From Ceratothoa steindachneri (lineage: Eukaryota; Arthropoda; Malacostraca; Isopoda; Cymothoidae), in contig OZ018333.1 of NCBI GenBank assembly GCA_963969495.1, positions 13,129,420-13,193,419 on the forward strand: a stretch of DNA of 64,000 nt, written 5' to 3'. The notes below the pieces were generated by a model. The model did no database searches. It was not told where the DNA came from and worked only from the letters and a program-made list of their open reading frames with translations. The position numbers and the translations under genes were made by a program. Of the stretch, positions 12,851 to 23,403 are shown piece by piece; the stretch's first letter is position 1, and the number at the start of each line of letters is the position of its first letter.

Positions 12851-13560
12851 TTTAAAGTAGGAATTTTAATGGTTACATTAAATGTTGTAATTTTCAAAAT
12901 ACGGCTATAAATTGTCAAATGAGGGTTTTTAATTGAGATTATAGGGCTTTTAATTGAGATTAGGTCTTCTAATTGAGCAATTAGGGCTTTCAATTGAGCA
13001 ATTATTGTGTGTAATTGCGAAAGTAGGGCTTGTGATTGCGTTAGTAGGGCTTGTATTTGAAAAAGTAGGGTTTTATAATTGTTAAGGAAGGGTTTGTAAT
13101 TGTAAAAAGTAGGGCTTGAAATTGTAAACGTGAGGGCAGCCCTTGGAAAAAGTAGGGTCTGTAATTGTAAAAGTAGGGTTTGTAATTGTAAAGGTCGGAC
13201 TAGTTATTGTAAAAGTAGGGCTTGCAAAAGTACAACTTGTAAATGGAAAAAAACAGGGCTTGTAATTGTAAAAGGACTTGTAATTGCCAAAAGGAGAGCT
13301 TGTAATTGCAAAAAGGAGAGCTTGTAATTGCAAAAGGCAGGGCTTGTAATTGCACAAGGTAAATCTTGTAATTGCAAAAAGTAATGCTTGTAATTGCAAA
13401 AAGTAATGCTTGTAATTGCAAAAAGAAGAGCTTGTAATTGCAAAAAGAAGAACTTGTAATTGCAAAAAGTAAAGCTTGTAATTGCAAAAAAGTAGTGCTT
13501 GTAATTGCATAAACAGGGGCTGATAGTTTCAAAAATAGGGCTTGTGACTGTAAAGTAGGG
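12851..13560 (+). repeat. Degenerate 21-23-bp repeats (CTTGTAATTGCAAAAAGTAG)
   Basis: Irregular units built on GGGCTTGTAATTG followed by an A-rich tail. The period varies from 21 to 23 bp, so reading frames slip. It grades from loosely related AATTGAG units on the left to the homogeneous array on the right. Confidence 0.85.
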
Positions 13561-14480
13561 CTTGTGACTGTAAAGTAGGGCTTGTAACTGTAAAGTAGGG
13601 CTTGTAACTGTAAAATAGGGCTTGTAACTGTAAAAGTAGGGCTTGTAACTGTAGAGGTAGGGCTTGTAACTGTAGAGGTAGGGCTTGTAACTGTAGAGGT
13701 AGGGCTTGTAACTGTAGAGGTAGGGCTTGTAACTGTAGAGGTAGGGCTTGTAACTGTAGAGGTAGGGCTTGTAACTGTAGAGGTAGGGCTTGTAACTGTA
13801 GAGGTAGGGCTTGTAACTGTAGAGGGAGGGCTTGTAACTGTAGAGGGAGGGCTTGTAACTGTAGAGGGAGGGCTTGTAACTGTAGAGGGAGGGCTTGTAA
13901 CTGTAGAGGGAGGGCTTGTAACTGTAGAGGGAGGGCTTGTAACTGTAGAGGGAGGGCTTGTAACTGTAGAGGGAGGGCTTGTAACTGTAGAGGGAGGGCT
14001 TGTAACTGTAGAGGGAGGGCTTGTAACTGTAGAGGGAGGGCTTGTAACTGTAGAGGGAGGGCCTGTAACTGTAGAGGGAGGGCCTGTAACTGTAGAGGTA
14101 GGGCTTGTAACTGTAGAGGGAGGGCTTGTAACTGTAGAGGGAGGGCTTGTAACTGTAGAGGGAGGGCTTGTAACTGTAGAGGGAGGGCTTGTAACTGTAG
14201 AGGGAGGGCTTGTAACTGTAGAGGGAGGGCTTGTAACTGTAGAGGGAGGGCTTGTAACTGTAGAGGTAGGGCCTTGTAACTGTAGAGGTAGGGCCTTGTA
14301 ACTGTAGAGGTAGGGCCTTGTAACTGTAGAGGTAGGGCCTTGTAACTGTAGAGGTAGGGCCTTGTAACTGTAGAGGTAGGGCTTGTAACTGTAGAGGTAG
14401 GGCTTGTAACTGTAGAGGTAGGGCTTGTAACTGTAGAGGTAGGGCTTGTAACTGTAGAGGTAGGGCTTGTAACTGTAGAG
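13561..14480 (+). repeat. Homogeneous 21-bp satellite array
   Basis: About 44 copies of GGGCTTGTAACTGTAGAGGTA and its GAGGGA variant. Variants are grouped: GAGGTA (about 13650-13810), GAGGGA (about 13810-14260, with a short GGCCTG pair), then five consecutive 22-bp GGGCCTTG units (about 14262-14372), then GAGGTA again. Such blocks indicate local amplification. The 532-codon minus frame (14798-13200) lies mainly on this array; its product would be a Ser/Pro/Thr-rich SPPSTVT heptad repeat. All three minus frames are free of stops in the monomer, so its length is not evidence for a gene. Confidence 0.93.
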
Positions 14481-15420
14481 GTAGGGCTTGCAGAAGTAGG
14501 GCCTGTAACTGTAGAAGTAGGGCTTGCAGAAGTAGAGCTTGTAACTGTAGAAGTAGAGCTTGTAACTGTAGAAGTAGAGCTTGAAACTAGGTCGTGTTAT
14601 TGCGAATGTAGGTCTTGCCATTTCGAATGTAGGGTTTGAAATTGTGAAAGTAGGGTTTGAAATTGTGAAAGTAGGGTTTGTAATTGCGAAACTAGGGCTT
14701 GTAATTTCGAAAATAGGGGCTTGTAATTGCGAAAATAGGGGCTTGTAATTGCGAAAAATAGGACTGGTAATTGTGAAAATAGGACTGGTAATTGTCAAAT
14801 TAGGGTTGTAATCATGAAATTAACAGTAATTGTTACATTAGGGCTTGCAATTTTGAATTTGGGCTTTGTAATTTGGTACATTAGGGCTTTGTAATTTGGT
14901 ACATTAGGGCTTTGTAATTTGGTACATTAGGGCTTTGTAATTTGGTACATTAGGGCTTTGTAATTTGTTACATTAGGGCTTTGCAATTATTATATTAGGG
15001 CTTGTAATTGTTACATTAGGCCTTGTAATTGTTACATTAGGGCTTGCAATTGTTACATTAGGGCTTGCAATTGTTAGTGGGCCATTTTAATTGTTAATGG
15101 GGGCCTTGTAATTTTTACAATATGGCCTTGTAATTTTTACAATATGGCCTTGTAATTGTTACATTAGGGCTTGTAATTGAAAAATTAGGGCTTGTAATTG
15201 AAAAATTAGGGTTTGTAATTAAAAAAAAAAAATAGGGCTTGTAATTAAAAAATTAGGGCTTGTTTTGTAAAAAAGTGCTTGTTTTGTAAAAAAGTGCTTG
15301 TTTTGTGGAAATGGGCTTGTAATTGTGGATTCAGGAAATGTAATGGGCCTTGTAATGGTACAAATGGGGCTTGCAATGATACCCATGGGGCTTGCAATGA
15401 TACAAATGTGGCTTGTAAAG
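14481..15420 (+). repeat. Degenerate TTAGGGCTT-type repeats
   Basis: Diverging units follow the 21-bp array. They include five 23-bp TTAGGGCTTTGTAATTTGGTACA copies (about 14870-14985), then 21-bp ATTAGGGCTTGTAATTGTTAC copies, and finally GTTTTGTAAAAAAGTGCTT. The G/T bias of the + strand continues. No gene. Confidence 0.85.
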
Positions 15421-15793
15421 ATTAAATAGGTCGGAGAATTTCAATAAGCAGAAATAGAGAGCCACAAGGTGTAATTCTGAATAGTTAATACCTCTTAGGA
15501 CTGCTTGTATCTATGCCCTGTTCATAAAGGTGTGTTAAAGCATGAGATAAATGGGTATTATGTTCTAGGCCAATGGCCATAATCGTAATTTTCAGGCTTG
15601 AGTAGACCACTCGAAGGTTTTCATAGAGAGTATCTTGTTAATTTGGGGAGTGTGTTACAAGGTGGATTGTACGCTCTAAATGAAATGGTGTTCTTAGGCG
15701 TTGTGGTGTGATTCAGCCGCTTGGTCTTCACTCCGAGATCCCTCGGAGTCCTGTTCAGGTGATTTCGGTTCTTTTTTTGCGTCCGTTCAATTT

Positions 15794-15795
<2 letters not shown>
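15421..15795. other. Unique spacer ending in a partial dispersed repeat
   Basis: Non-repetitive to about 15690. From about 15697 to 15795 it closely matches 24078-24179 and 59317-59416 (shared GTGTGATTCAGCCGCTTGGT and CGTCCGTTCAATTTC), so it is a truncated third copy of the hairpin-bearing family. It is cut off by the adjacent GA tract. Confidence 0.75.

Positions 15796-15838
<43 letters not shown>
15796..15838. repeat. (GA)n microsatellite
   Basis: Uninterrupted GA dinucleotides, about 43 bp. It lies just beyond the 3' side of the minus-strand CR1-like fragment at 15916-16104. Confidence 0.97.
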
Positions 15839-15841
<3 letters not shown>

Positions 15842-15915
15842 CAAGGAAAAGAAGTACCCTAGAAGACCTTACGGTCCATACGAGAGGGTACTTGTTACGA
15901 GTCAGGGACTCGTGA

Positions 15916-16103
15916 GCCTGTCAGCGAACCAGGACTTTATCCAGGCGCCTTTTGAACTGCTCCACAGAGTCGCTGTTCACGACTTCTGGCGGAAGCGCGT
16001 TCCACTCGTTGCAGATACTGTAACTGAAGAAGTTCCCGCATCTGTCCCGGTGATAACGCGGCAGCTCAATTTTGTAGCCGTGGTTTCTCGTTACGCCCTC
16101 GCT

Positions 16104-16104
<1 letters not shown>
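15916..16104 (-). pseudogene. CR1-like LINE, C-terminal tail of ORF2
   Basis: Read on the minus strand, an open frame gives TRNHGYKIELPRYHRDR, then GNFFSYSICNEWNALPPEVV, then FKRRLDKVL and a stop near 15917. This is the conserved end of CR1-type ORF2 proteins, downstream of the reverse transcriptase (RT), where the family pattern is N-F-F-x-R-V-x-x-x-W-N-x-L-P followed by F-K-x-R-L-D. The fragment is open throughout but flanked by GA tracts, so the rest of the element is missing. Family assignment is confident; the clade name is by pattern only. Confidence 0.82.

Positions 16105-16156
<52 letters not shown>
16105..16156. repeat. (GA)n microsatellite
   Basis: About 52 bp of uninterrupted GA, separating the two minus-strand LINE fragments at 15.9-16.1 and 16.2-16.4 kb. 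Confidence 0.97.
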
Positions 16157-16158
<2 letters not shown>

Positions 16159-16189
16159 ACATAGATACACAGATCACACGGGCCTTACA

Positions 16190-16385
16190 TCATTCAGCAC
16201 AACTCTCTGTTTCCTGTCTTTCAGTCATACAATTCAAAACTTTACCCCATATCCCATGCCTTTTTAATTTGTGAACTAGTCTCTTATGTGGAACCTTATC
16301 AAAAGCTTTGCTAAAGTCTAAGTAAATTACATCAACATTCTCTCCTTTATCTAATTGTTTAGTAACATAATCCATAAAATCCAGT
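16190..16385 (-). pseudogene. CR1-like reverse transcriptase fragment (motif A)
   Basis: The 61-codon frame encodes VDVIYLDFSKAFDKVPHKRL, the RT palm motif A with its metal-binding Asp (F/L-D-F-S-K-A-F-D-x-V). It continues into HKLKRHGIWGKVLN, the conserved segment after it. Upstream on the minus strand (about 16385-16440) the frame breaks. RT normally copies LINE RNA at the nicked target; here only about 60 residues remain. It lies 5' of the tail fragment at 15.9 kb in the same orientation, so both could derive from one internally deleted element. Confidence 0.85.
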
Positions 16386-16975
16386 AAATTTGTTAAACAC
16401 GATCAACCTCTTCCAAACCCATGCTGAGCATCTTCCACACGGGAGGGAGTGGCGAGGCTACTAAGCGGTTCCTCATTGCTTCTTGTAGTTGGGGAAATGG
16501 GGGTTTGGAGGTATTAAGATGGGTCTGCCCCCAAATGGGCAGAGCTAGCGATGGACTGGTAGTTCCAGCTTGACTTCATCGAACGTGCTCGGTAGAACAT
16601 TCACTTGTGCACTCTTAGTTATCTCCTGTGGTAAAAGTGATTCTGTCCATACATTTTTAGCCGATCATAAATTAATTAAAGTTCAAATTAATTGTGAAGT
16701 CTGGTCAAGCGTTAGCGATCCAAGATAATTGTGCTCTTAAATGTCCTAAAACAAAACGTGATTCTGAGTCCACCGAGAATAATCGCCATTATTTCAAACC
16801 AAATGGGAATTAAAGAAAGATACCACCCTTTCCTCGCTATACCCCCTACAATAAAGTAAGTGAAAAGTATTTTCCATTTTTTTCATTTTAAAAAGTTTGA
16901 TGTTAATTTCGGGGATTTATTTACATGAATACGAAAATCAGAACATTTATGGACCGTCAACCTATTCAAGGTGGT
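16386..16975. other. No gene seen
   Basis: Mixed sequence without a supported gene. At about 16519-16552 it contains CTGCCCCCAAATGGGCAGAG, resembling a motif at 58605-58628 in the hairpin family. The remainder is AT-rich. Confidence 0.5.
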
Positions 16976-17260
16976 TCAGGGAAGTACCAGCTTTGTTGCC
17001 TTCCTTTGCACTGACTCTACTGGTTGATATCGAAGTATGGGAACCATGTTCGCATACAGTTGTGGTCTGACATACGAGTTATACAGTTTAAGGATAACTT
17101 CCTTACTTTTATAAGTAACATTCCACTTAATGAAACCCATCACTCTATTTTCTGCCTCAATAGAGAACCTCAATGACCTATCTTCTACTCCTATCTCCTT
17201 CACATCATATACTCCATTCGGGCAATACCCATCCATTTCATCGCTAAATTATCCTTTATC
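16976..17260 (-). pseudogene. CR1-like ORF2 C-terminal region
   Basis: The 86-codon frame begins near GVYDVKEIGVEDRSLRFS and contains VMGFIKWNVTYKSKEVILKL then YNSYVRPQL and ESVQRKATKLV. This corresponds to the post-RT region of CR1-type proteins (family pattern: LY-x-S-x-V-R-P-x-L-E-Y, then E-x-V-Q-R-R-A-T-K). The EYC..WSP segment between is scrambled by a small indel. On the minus strand this C-terminal piece lies upstream of the RT piece at 16.2 kb, the reverse of the normal order. At least two insertions or a rearrangement are therefore needed. Confidence 0.82.
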
Positions 17261-17359
17261 TCTTTCTTATGTTAATATCTTGGTAATTGTGTATTATGGC
17301 CGGATTTGTTCACTTCTCAGGTTTCACACACTAGCCATCATTCCTAGCCTACACATCTA

Positions 17360-18250
17360 ATTCTCTCTTATACTTTTCAAAACCTCTTTTCGGTTTCAAA
17401 CTTGGGTATTTATACTCCTTCACCACTTTTAGGATGCCATAATCCATCCTTCGTATCTACCTTCCCTATTAATGTGATTTTACAGAAGACATGGTAGATC
17501 CGTGCCTGACCCCTCTATCCTTCCCCATCCATCCAATTCCTTTCACCTTGTTATTCTTCCTTAGCCTTTGTATAGCCTTCAATCTGTCTGGGTCTATCTC
17601 CTAATCTCTACGTTTCCCAGACAATTTATCTCGATCAAAGGCTTTCTCTTTTTCTAGAAAGCCCACTTATAGCACTCCACCTTGTTTACTCGCTCTTTCT
17701 TACACTTTGGTGGATCTACAGGGTGTACATAATACCTCTAAATCCGTTTCGTTCAGCCCCACGTATATTCTCCTCTTGTCCCCATTCCTTCAACCTCATT
17801 CTGCTGCTGAACATCTTCCCTACCACACTCATTGTATCTACTGGCCTGTAATTACCTATCTGCTTCTTATCTTTCCTTCCACCTTTGTAAATCATGTTGA
17901 TCCTGCTTCACTGCCATGTCTTGGCTACCCATCAGCATGTTATTAAATAAGATTGGCAGTAACTTTCACACCCTTTCCACCATACTTCAAAAATACCCAA
18001 ATTATCCCTTCCTCATCCATTGCCTTGTGGATTTTCATTTTTGTCATCCCATATTCTATCTTCCTTAATCACTTTCATCCATCGGTCTTCTGCTTCCTGC
18101 ATTATATTATTTAACTCCTCATTCCCCCCTATTTCTTCTTGTTCAGTCCTTGCCTGTATAAGTTTACCCCATTTGTCTCCTTATTATCATTTCCTCTTCC
18201 GTCTCCCATTCTGATGTCTCCAGAATTACTCTTTTCCTCCGTGACTCGAT
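17360..18250 (-). pseudogene. Decayed LINE reverse transcriptase
   Basis: Minus-strand translation, jumping frames, shows EKAFDRDKLSG (motif A region, about 17617-17670) and DRGVRHGSTMS (motif B; family form RGVRQGCxLSP, about 17479-17517). Numerous stops and indels. The wording resembles the better-preserved LINE at 18.9-20.8 kb, so it may be an older copy of the same lineage. Confidence 0.6.
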
Positions 18251-18922
18251 GAAGGGCCTACCTCGTGTATCGCCACTGCTCTCCTTTTCCTGCTTTTGGG
18301 AGGAGCAAAATCTTCCATTTTAATTTTTTTTTTCCATTAAAGCCTCTTTTTTTTGTAGCGGGCTATGTGCAGCTATCGATGCTCTTTTAATTATGTGTAT
18401 TTAATTGTAGTTTTATGAGTTAGATGATGCTTTTGATCGTTTCTACTTCTTCCCTTTTTATTTAGAGAACTTAAACTAAGTTTGGTCTACTGGTTTGTGC
18501 TCGCCTTCAACGGCCTGATTTCTTCCCTGCCTTGACCTTTGCCCTTCCGCCCATTAAAAAAGGTTCAGCTTTGGATGTTGACCGCGAGGAGCTGTAAAGG
18601 TCGACCGACTCTAATTCCATACCCCTGTATAAGCCCCCCCCCCATCCCTCAACTGCTAAATCCATTGGGCTAAGGTGCGGGTGAATGCATTCACACGTGT
18701 ACGCTTTGGTGTGTCCTGTGGTAAGATTCTGTCCGTCTTTGACTCGCCTCAAGCAATGGTGGTGGAAGGAAGCAACGGAAGCAACAGCTGCCTCCTTCTA
18801 AGTGAAGTCGTACGGTCTCGGTCTTGATTCCCAGAGGCGGGCCACCACCAGGAGGCACTCCCCCTGGCCTTTGTATCGGCACTCCCTGTGAGGACAGGGA
18901 AACAGTTAGTACTATCCTAATG
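18251..18922. other. No gene seen
   Basis: A mixed-composition stretch with short poly-C and poly-T runs. Overlapping short frames near 18507-18882 are proline/glycine-rich but show no recognised domain. Confidence 0.5.
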
Positions 18923-20760
18923 TTACCTGCCTACAAACACATTCTCACCCTCCATACTCTCTCCAGGAAATCTTTCACTCCTACAATCATTTGTCTGGTC
19001 ACAGAGTCCCAACAGAATAAGCAGCCATTCTCTTCCACTCTTTTCTATCACCTCATTCATTTCACATCCCATTTCATTCAGCATCATTTCCATTCTCTCA
19101 CTAACATACTTGTCGCATTCCAACATGGCATGCTCTACTGTCTCATTCTCACCCATTTTACATTGTGTCCTAGCACGGAAGAGAAGGTCACCACCCATGC
19201 TTCCATCATACCAACTTTCATACCTTGGCGCCTTTTTCTCCTTATATAGCTCTAGTGTCCTCTTTCTCTTCATCTCATCCATCCACTTTCTTTGAGCCAC
19301 ATCTTTGTCTATTTCATTTTTACACTTCATCCCATCCCAGTTACGTCCCTCTCCATTCGGATTCAACATTGTCCACTCATACAGATTCAAGTTTGCTACT
19401 AAGCACCTCTTATTCCACCTGCTACTGTTCTCATTTCACAAATACACCTTTCGTGCCAATCTTGTATCCTCCCTTCGTTCCAGTCTAATCTTACACCTCA
19501 AAGTGCTTTCATACACATTCCTTTAAAAGTACTCCATCTCATGTCACCTCTCACACCCTCAATCGCTGCATACTTGGGTGCGTTCAGGGCTATTCTTCCT
19601 ACCCTTTTTGCTCAGTCTCTATTTCCTTCTCCTTCCAAGCTATTTCATCCATAATACTTGGCACCGCTACACTCTTCCATACTTCTCTCACCACATCATA
19701 CTTACTAGCCCTAATCCTAGCTGCACTGCCCAATCTACCTACCCATTGGTTAGTTATCTTCTCTTCCTTCATTTTGTCACTGCCTTTTAAGCTCATCCAC
19801 ACTCCTAAGTACTTGTATTTTTCAGTCTGCTTTCATACATTTTCTCCCATTTTTCATGTGCCATACCCGTCATTCTCCGACCTATTTACTGTCATCACTT
19901 GGCTTTTCTCCTTGCTAAAGCTAACTCCAAAATTTCTGCCATACTCATTTACAACATCTAGGAACCTTTGCAACTCTTCCGCTGTCTCACTCATCACAAT
20001 CACATCATCTGCGTACATCAACAGGCATATCTTTTTATTCCCAACGCTTACTCCCACATTCAACCTTCTTACCCTAGCAGCTAACTCCTCAGTGTACACG
20101 CTAAACAGTGTGGAGGAGAGAATACACCCTTGCCTAACGCCTCTCACAGTCCTAACCCATCCTGTTTCTGTATCTCCTAGTCTATACTTGGCTCTAGTAT
20201 CTAGTATCTAAGTCCTACCTTCTCCAACACTCTGAACAAAACGTCTCTCTTTACTCTATCATATGTCTTCTCTATGTCTAGGAAACCTAGATACAGCTTA
20301 CTCCCATCTTTCACCTTTCTTTCAATCATCTCATTCACCACGAAGATGAAGAAACCATTCTGCTCTTCACCTAGCACCCTAATCATTTCAATCCATTTGC
20401 TCAATCTTTCATTCAACACTGCACTGAAAACTTTCCCTACTGTATTTAACAAGGGTATTAGTCTATAATTCTTCACTCACTCTTACTTTTACACCCACCC
20501 TTGTGCAGCAGGTCACTCTGCATTCATTCCATTCCATCGGTGCGCTTTCTTCTTCCCACACCTTGTTAAATAATTCTGTCAATCACAACCTCGCCTCCAT
20601 TCTTATACATTTCATCCAGCCCAGCTGCTTTTCCATTCTGCTGCTCTTTCAAACATCTCAACTTCCTCTCTCCTTATTCTTTCATTTAGTTCACTTGCGT
20701 CTTTACTCTCCAGTGTCACACATCCTTCGTTCACCTCTTCTACCCCACCTATAGTTTCCC
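18923..20760 (-). pseudogene. LINE ORF2 remnant: RT plus C-terminal region
   Basis: The most readable reverse transcriptase in the window, spread over several minus frames. Frame 20476-20201 holds the fingers/palm start (NYRLIPLLNTVGKVF, LGEEQNGF, LGFLDIEKTYDRV, motif A). Frame 20147-19854 holds motif B (RGVRQGCILSSTLFSVY) and motif C with both catalytic Asp (LLMYADDVIVMS). Frame 19802-19599 holds a post-RT thumb-like part. Frame 19390-18923 ends with RTQCKMGENETVEHAMLEC, resembling the Cys/His terminal motif of several LINE clades (C-x-H-x3-C type). Upstream coding traces (EEESAPMEWNECRVT) reach about 20760. The endonuclease is not seen. Frame breaks near 20200, 19850 and 19600 make it non-functional. 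Confidence 0.85.
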
Positions 20761-20812
20761 ATCTGGCGGCTAACCACATCCCGTGTGGCTTAGCTTCACT
20801 AAAATCGTAGCG

Positions 20813-20813
<1 letters not shown>

Positions 20814-20844
<31 letters not shown>
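20814..20844. repeat. (TA)n microsatellite
   Basis: About 31 bp of alternating TA immediately 5' of the minus-strand LINE remnant. Confidence 0.95.
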
Positions 20845-20847
<3 letters not shown>

Positions 20848-21239
20848 AATGGAGTAAAGATCAGGTTGACAATCGTCTCTCGAATACCGTGGGGGTAGGG
20901 GGAAAGTTTTCCTCCCCTGAAACTATATCACCACCTTCCGACGATGAAATTTGCATAAAAATTAAAATGATATTCCCCCAAAAGTCGAGTAAAGTCGTCC
21001 AACCCAACCGCGAATAAATTATCCAAACGAATAATACCTTAACCGAATTACCACCAAATACCTGAACTGAATCTTTAAAAAAAATGATACCATAACACTG
21101 AAATCGGACTATAAATTACCACCGAATCGGACTTTGAAATTACCACCGTATATGTCTCGAACTTACCACCGAATTTGACGAGACTGACGTCGACAACTAA
21201 TTAATTGATGCTACTAAGATTAGTTCAGTAGTTATTAAC
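20845..21239. other. AT-rich stretch with loose TTACCACCGAA repeats
   Basis: Diverged units containing TTACCACCGAATCGGACT occur between about 21045 and 21180. No gene. Confidence 0.5.
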
Positions 21240-21482
21240 TAGCTATGGTTCGCAGAGCCCCACTTAGCGAATAACCAACTATGGTTCGGAGAGCCCCACT
21301 TAGCGAATAACCAACTATGGTTCGGAGAGCCCCACTTAGCGAATAACCAACTATGGTTCGGAGAGCCCCACTTAGCGAATAACCAACTATGGTTCGCAGA
21401 GCCCCACTTAGCGAATAACCAACTATGGTTCGCAGAGCCCCACTTAGCGAATAACCAACTATGGTTCGGAGAGCCCCACTCG
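21240..21482 (+). repeat. 36-bp tandem repeat, 7 copies
   Basis: Anchors CTATGGTTCG fall at 21243, 21279, 21315, 21351, 21387, 21423 and 21459, an exact 36-bp period. The only recurrent difference is CGCAG versus CGGAG: copies 1, 5 and 6 have CGCAG and copies 2, 3, 4 and 7 have CGGAG. Two overlapping minus frames (120 and 102 codons) are open by period alone and give GALRTIVGYSLS and WGSPNHSWLFAK repeats. Confidence 0.95.
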
Positions 21483-22399
21483 ATTCCAACCAGAAATGCG
21501 TCGTTTTTAAAGCAAAGGAATACCCATTTTTTGACAGTATGGGGCAAGTGGGGTTCAAGGCATAATTACTGTTATTTGCCTTCAGTATTGCTTCCAAAAG
21601 GTCGTTGTACAGAGTTGGTTTTGTATTGCAGCCATTTGTTTATTGGTGACATTTTCCTCTCTCTTTGAACCCGAGCGATGCTTGCTTGAATCCTTCAGGA
21701 TTTTGGGCCGCCATCTTTACAGCTGCGAGGCCATTTGAGGTCGTGGAACACCCTGTTGTTGTAGCCCCTGGGTTCGCGTTAATGACGCACGTGGGGATAC
21801 GCGCATTTAGATGGCCAATGATCCTTGCGGGGATGCCCTCTCGTTGGTTGCCTCTCTTCGTGCAGGACTCCGTGGCCTTCCTTCCTTTTTCCTAGACCAT
21901 CTCTTTTATTCTGGGGCAGCCGTCATAAACTTAATGAGGAGGGACGGTTCAATTTTACAATAGAATGATTCTATTTGTTTCGTCCCTCCTGACCCACTCC
22001 TCCACCCTCGGTCTTTCCTTCTTAGGGAGCAATTTTTCTCGCTCCCAACTCGAGTTTGAAATGAAAAAAATCCACATAAATCCACACTCGATTTTTCATT
22101 TAAATCCGACCAAATATTTTTGTGCAAATGGATAAAAAAATCAGAACAGACTCGAGCAAAACAACCAAAAGCACCATTCAAAGGTTTGTTGTTTTTATTA
22201 CTTTTACCTAGCTACCATAACTTTACTGAACCGGGGGAAATGTAGTCGGGTATTATAGGTATTAATGTAACATAACAGATGACAAGTCATAAGGGCCTCT
22301 CAGAGGTCACCCGAATCAAGACCCACCCATATAATTGAGTCCGAATTTGTTTCGAGATGAGAAGGACTTAGGAATAGATAAGTCACTGAAGTATTCGAA
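21483..22399. other. No gene; contains a diverged dispersed-repeat core
   Basis: At about 21911-21985, CGTCATAAACTTAATGAGGA followed by TTCAATTTTACAATAGAATG resembles the short core repeated at 40.3, 45.2, 53.5 and 59.7 kb in the same orientation. The rest shows nothing I recognise. Confidence 0.55.
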
Positions 22400-23100
22400 G
22401 CGGTGCATTGAGGTAAAAATAGGGTGCTGGGATACATTATGAGGAATGTTAGCTACATGAGTATGGAGGTTATCCTTAAACTCTACAACTCGAATGTCAG
22501 GTCACATTTAGAGTACTGTATACAAACATGGTCACCCCATTTTAGACACGACATCAACCTGCTTGAGTCAGTACAAAGGAGGGCAACAAAAATAATACCT
22601 TTCCTGAAGCACCTTGAATATGAAGATCGGCTGAGGGTACTAAATATGTTCTCATTTGAGAGAACGTGTGTGAGGGGAGATGTGTATGAGTGAGCTTTTT
22701 AAAATCTGTTCTGGGATGGATAAGTTGGATTTTGGCAAGTTATTTGAGTTGGAAGGTAGTAAAAGGACCAGTGGATTAGTTTGCCACCTAAGACAGTAGA
22801 CAGTCCAAACTTAAATGTTTTGAAGCGGAAATTGGATGATTATATGGGGGGGAGGGGGTATTCTGGACTCATTCCTGTGGATGCATTTTTTTATTATCGT
22901 ATATTATGGGTGATTTGGATTTTGACGAGCCTTAATGATGATCCTTTTTGTTTCCGACGTATTCTTGTGGATGGTTCAAATGGTATATTGTGGATGTATG
23001 GTCCGAGACAATCCTATGGATGCATTTTGTATGCGGGTTTTGACAAACGCGGATGACGTTACGAGGCCCTTGTGGCTTTTGTCATCCGTGAAATTATGGA
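22400..23100 (+). pseudogene. CR1-like LINE 3' end
   Basis: Frame 22424-22693 encodes LGYIMRNVSYMSMEVILKLY, SNVRSHLEYCIQTWSPHFRH, LLESVQRRATK and LEYEDRLRVLNMFSFERTCV. This is the post-RT domain of CR1-type ORF2 (pattern R-x-H-L-E-Y-C-x-Q-x-W-S-P, then Q-R-R-A-T-K). It continues with a stop and shift through LFKICSGMDKLDFGKLFEL and then LPPKTVDSPNLNVLKRKLDD (22777 on), the protein tail. The upstream palm domain is absent, consistent with 5' truncation, the usual state of LINE copies. A (GA)n tract follows at 23108. Confidence 0.88.
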
Positions 23101-23107
23101 TGTTATG

Positions 23108-23129
23108 TCAGAGAGAGAGAGAGAGAGAG
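23108..23129. repeat. (GA)n microsatellite
   Basis: A short GA run just downstream of the CR1-like 3' end. GA runs also border the minus-strand CR1-like pieces near 16 kb, which hints at an association with the 3' ends of this family. Confidence 0.9.
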
Positions 23130-23403
23130 GAAGAAGTTGTAAACTTTTATTGGGGCGCAGCAACTAAACCTTGTGAGTTAGGGTCCAAACTTACCCTCTC
23201 ACCATTCCACCCCCGACCACGAAGGAATAAGTTAAAACCATACCATAAAATCATGTAACTTTCCTCAGTTTACTGTCGCTTATCCTGATTGATTCGAGGA
23301 GGCCTTTTTTGGATCCTTCCTCGGATTACAATTAGTGTGGGTATGGGGGTCGAAGCCCCACATTTCAAAATCATCCCCTTAGGGTTCGAATTCACTTACG
23401 TTG

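Noticed and set aside
13561..14480. A CRISPR array
   Set aside because: Units are contiguous 21-bp repeats with no unique spacers and no cas genes; the context is eukaryotic.
1..15420. A telomere
   Set aside because: TTAGGG and GGGTTT occur once per longer monomer, never as a tandem TTAGG or TTAGGG array.
18824..20754. Plus-strand frames such as 18824-19249 and 19774-20211 as genes
   Set aside because: They overlap the minus-strand LINE with YADD and RGVRQGC motifs and have no motif of their own.
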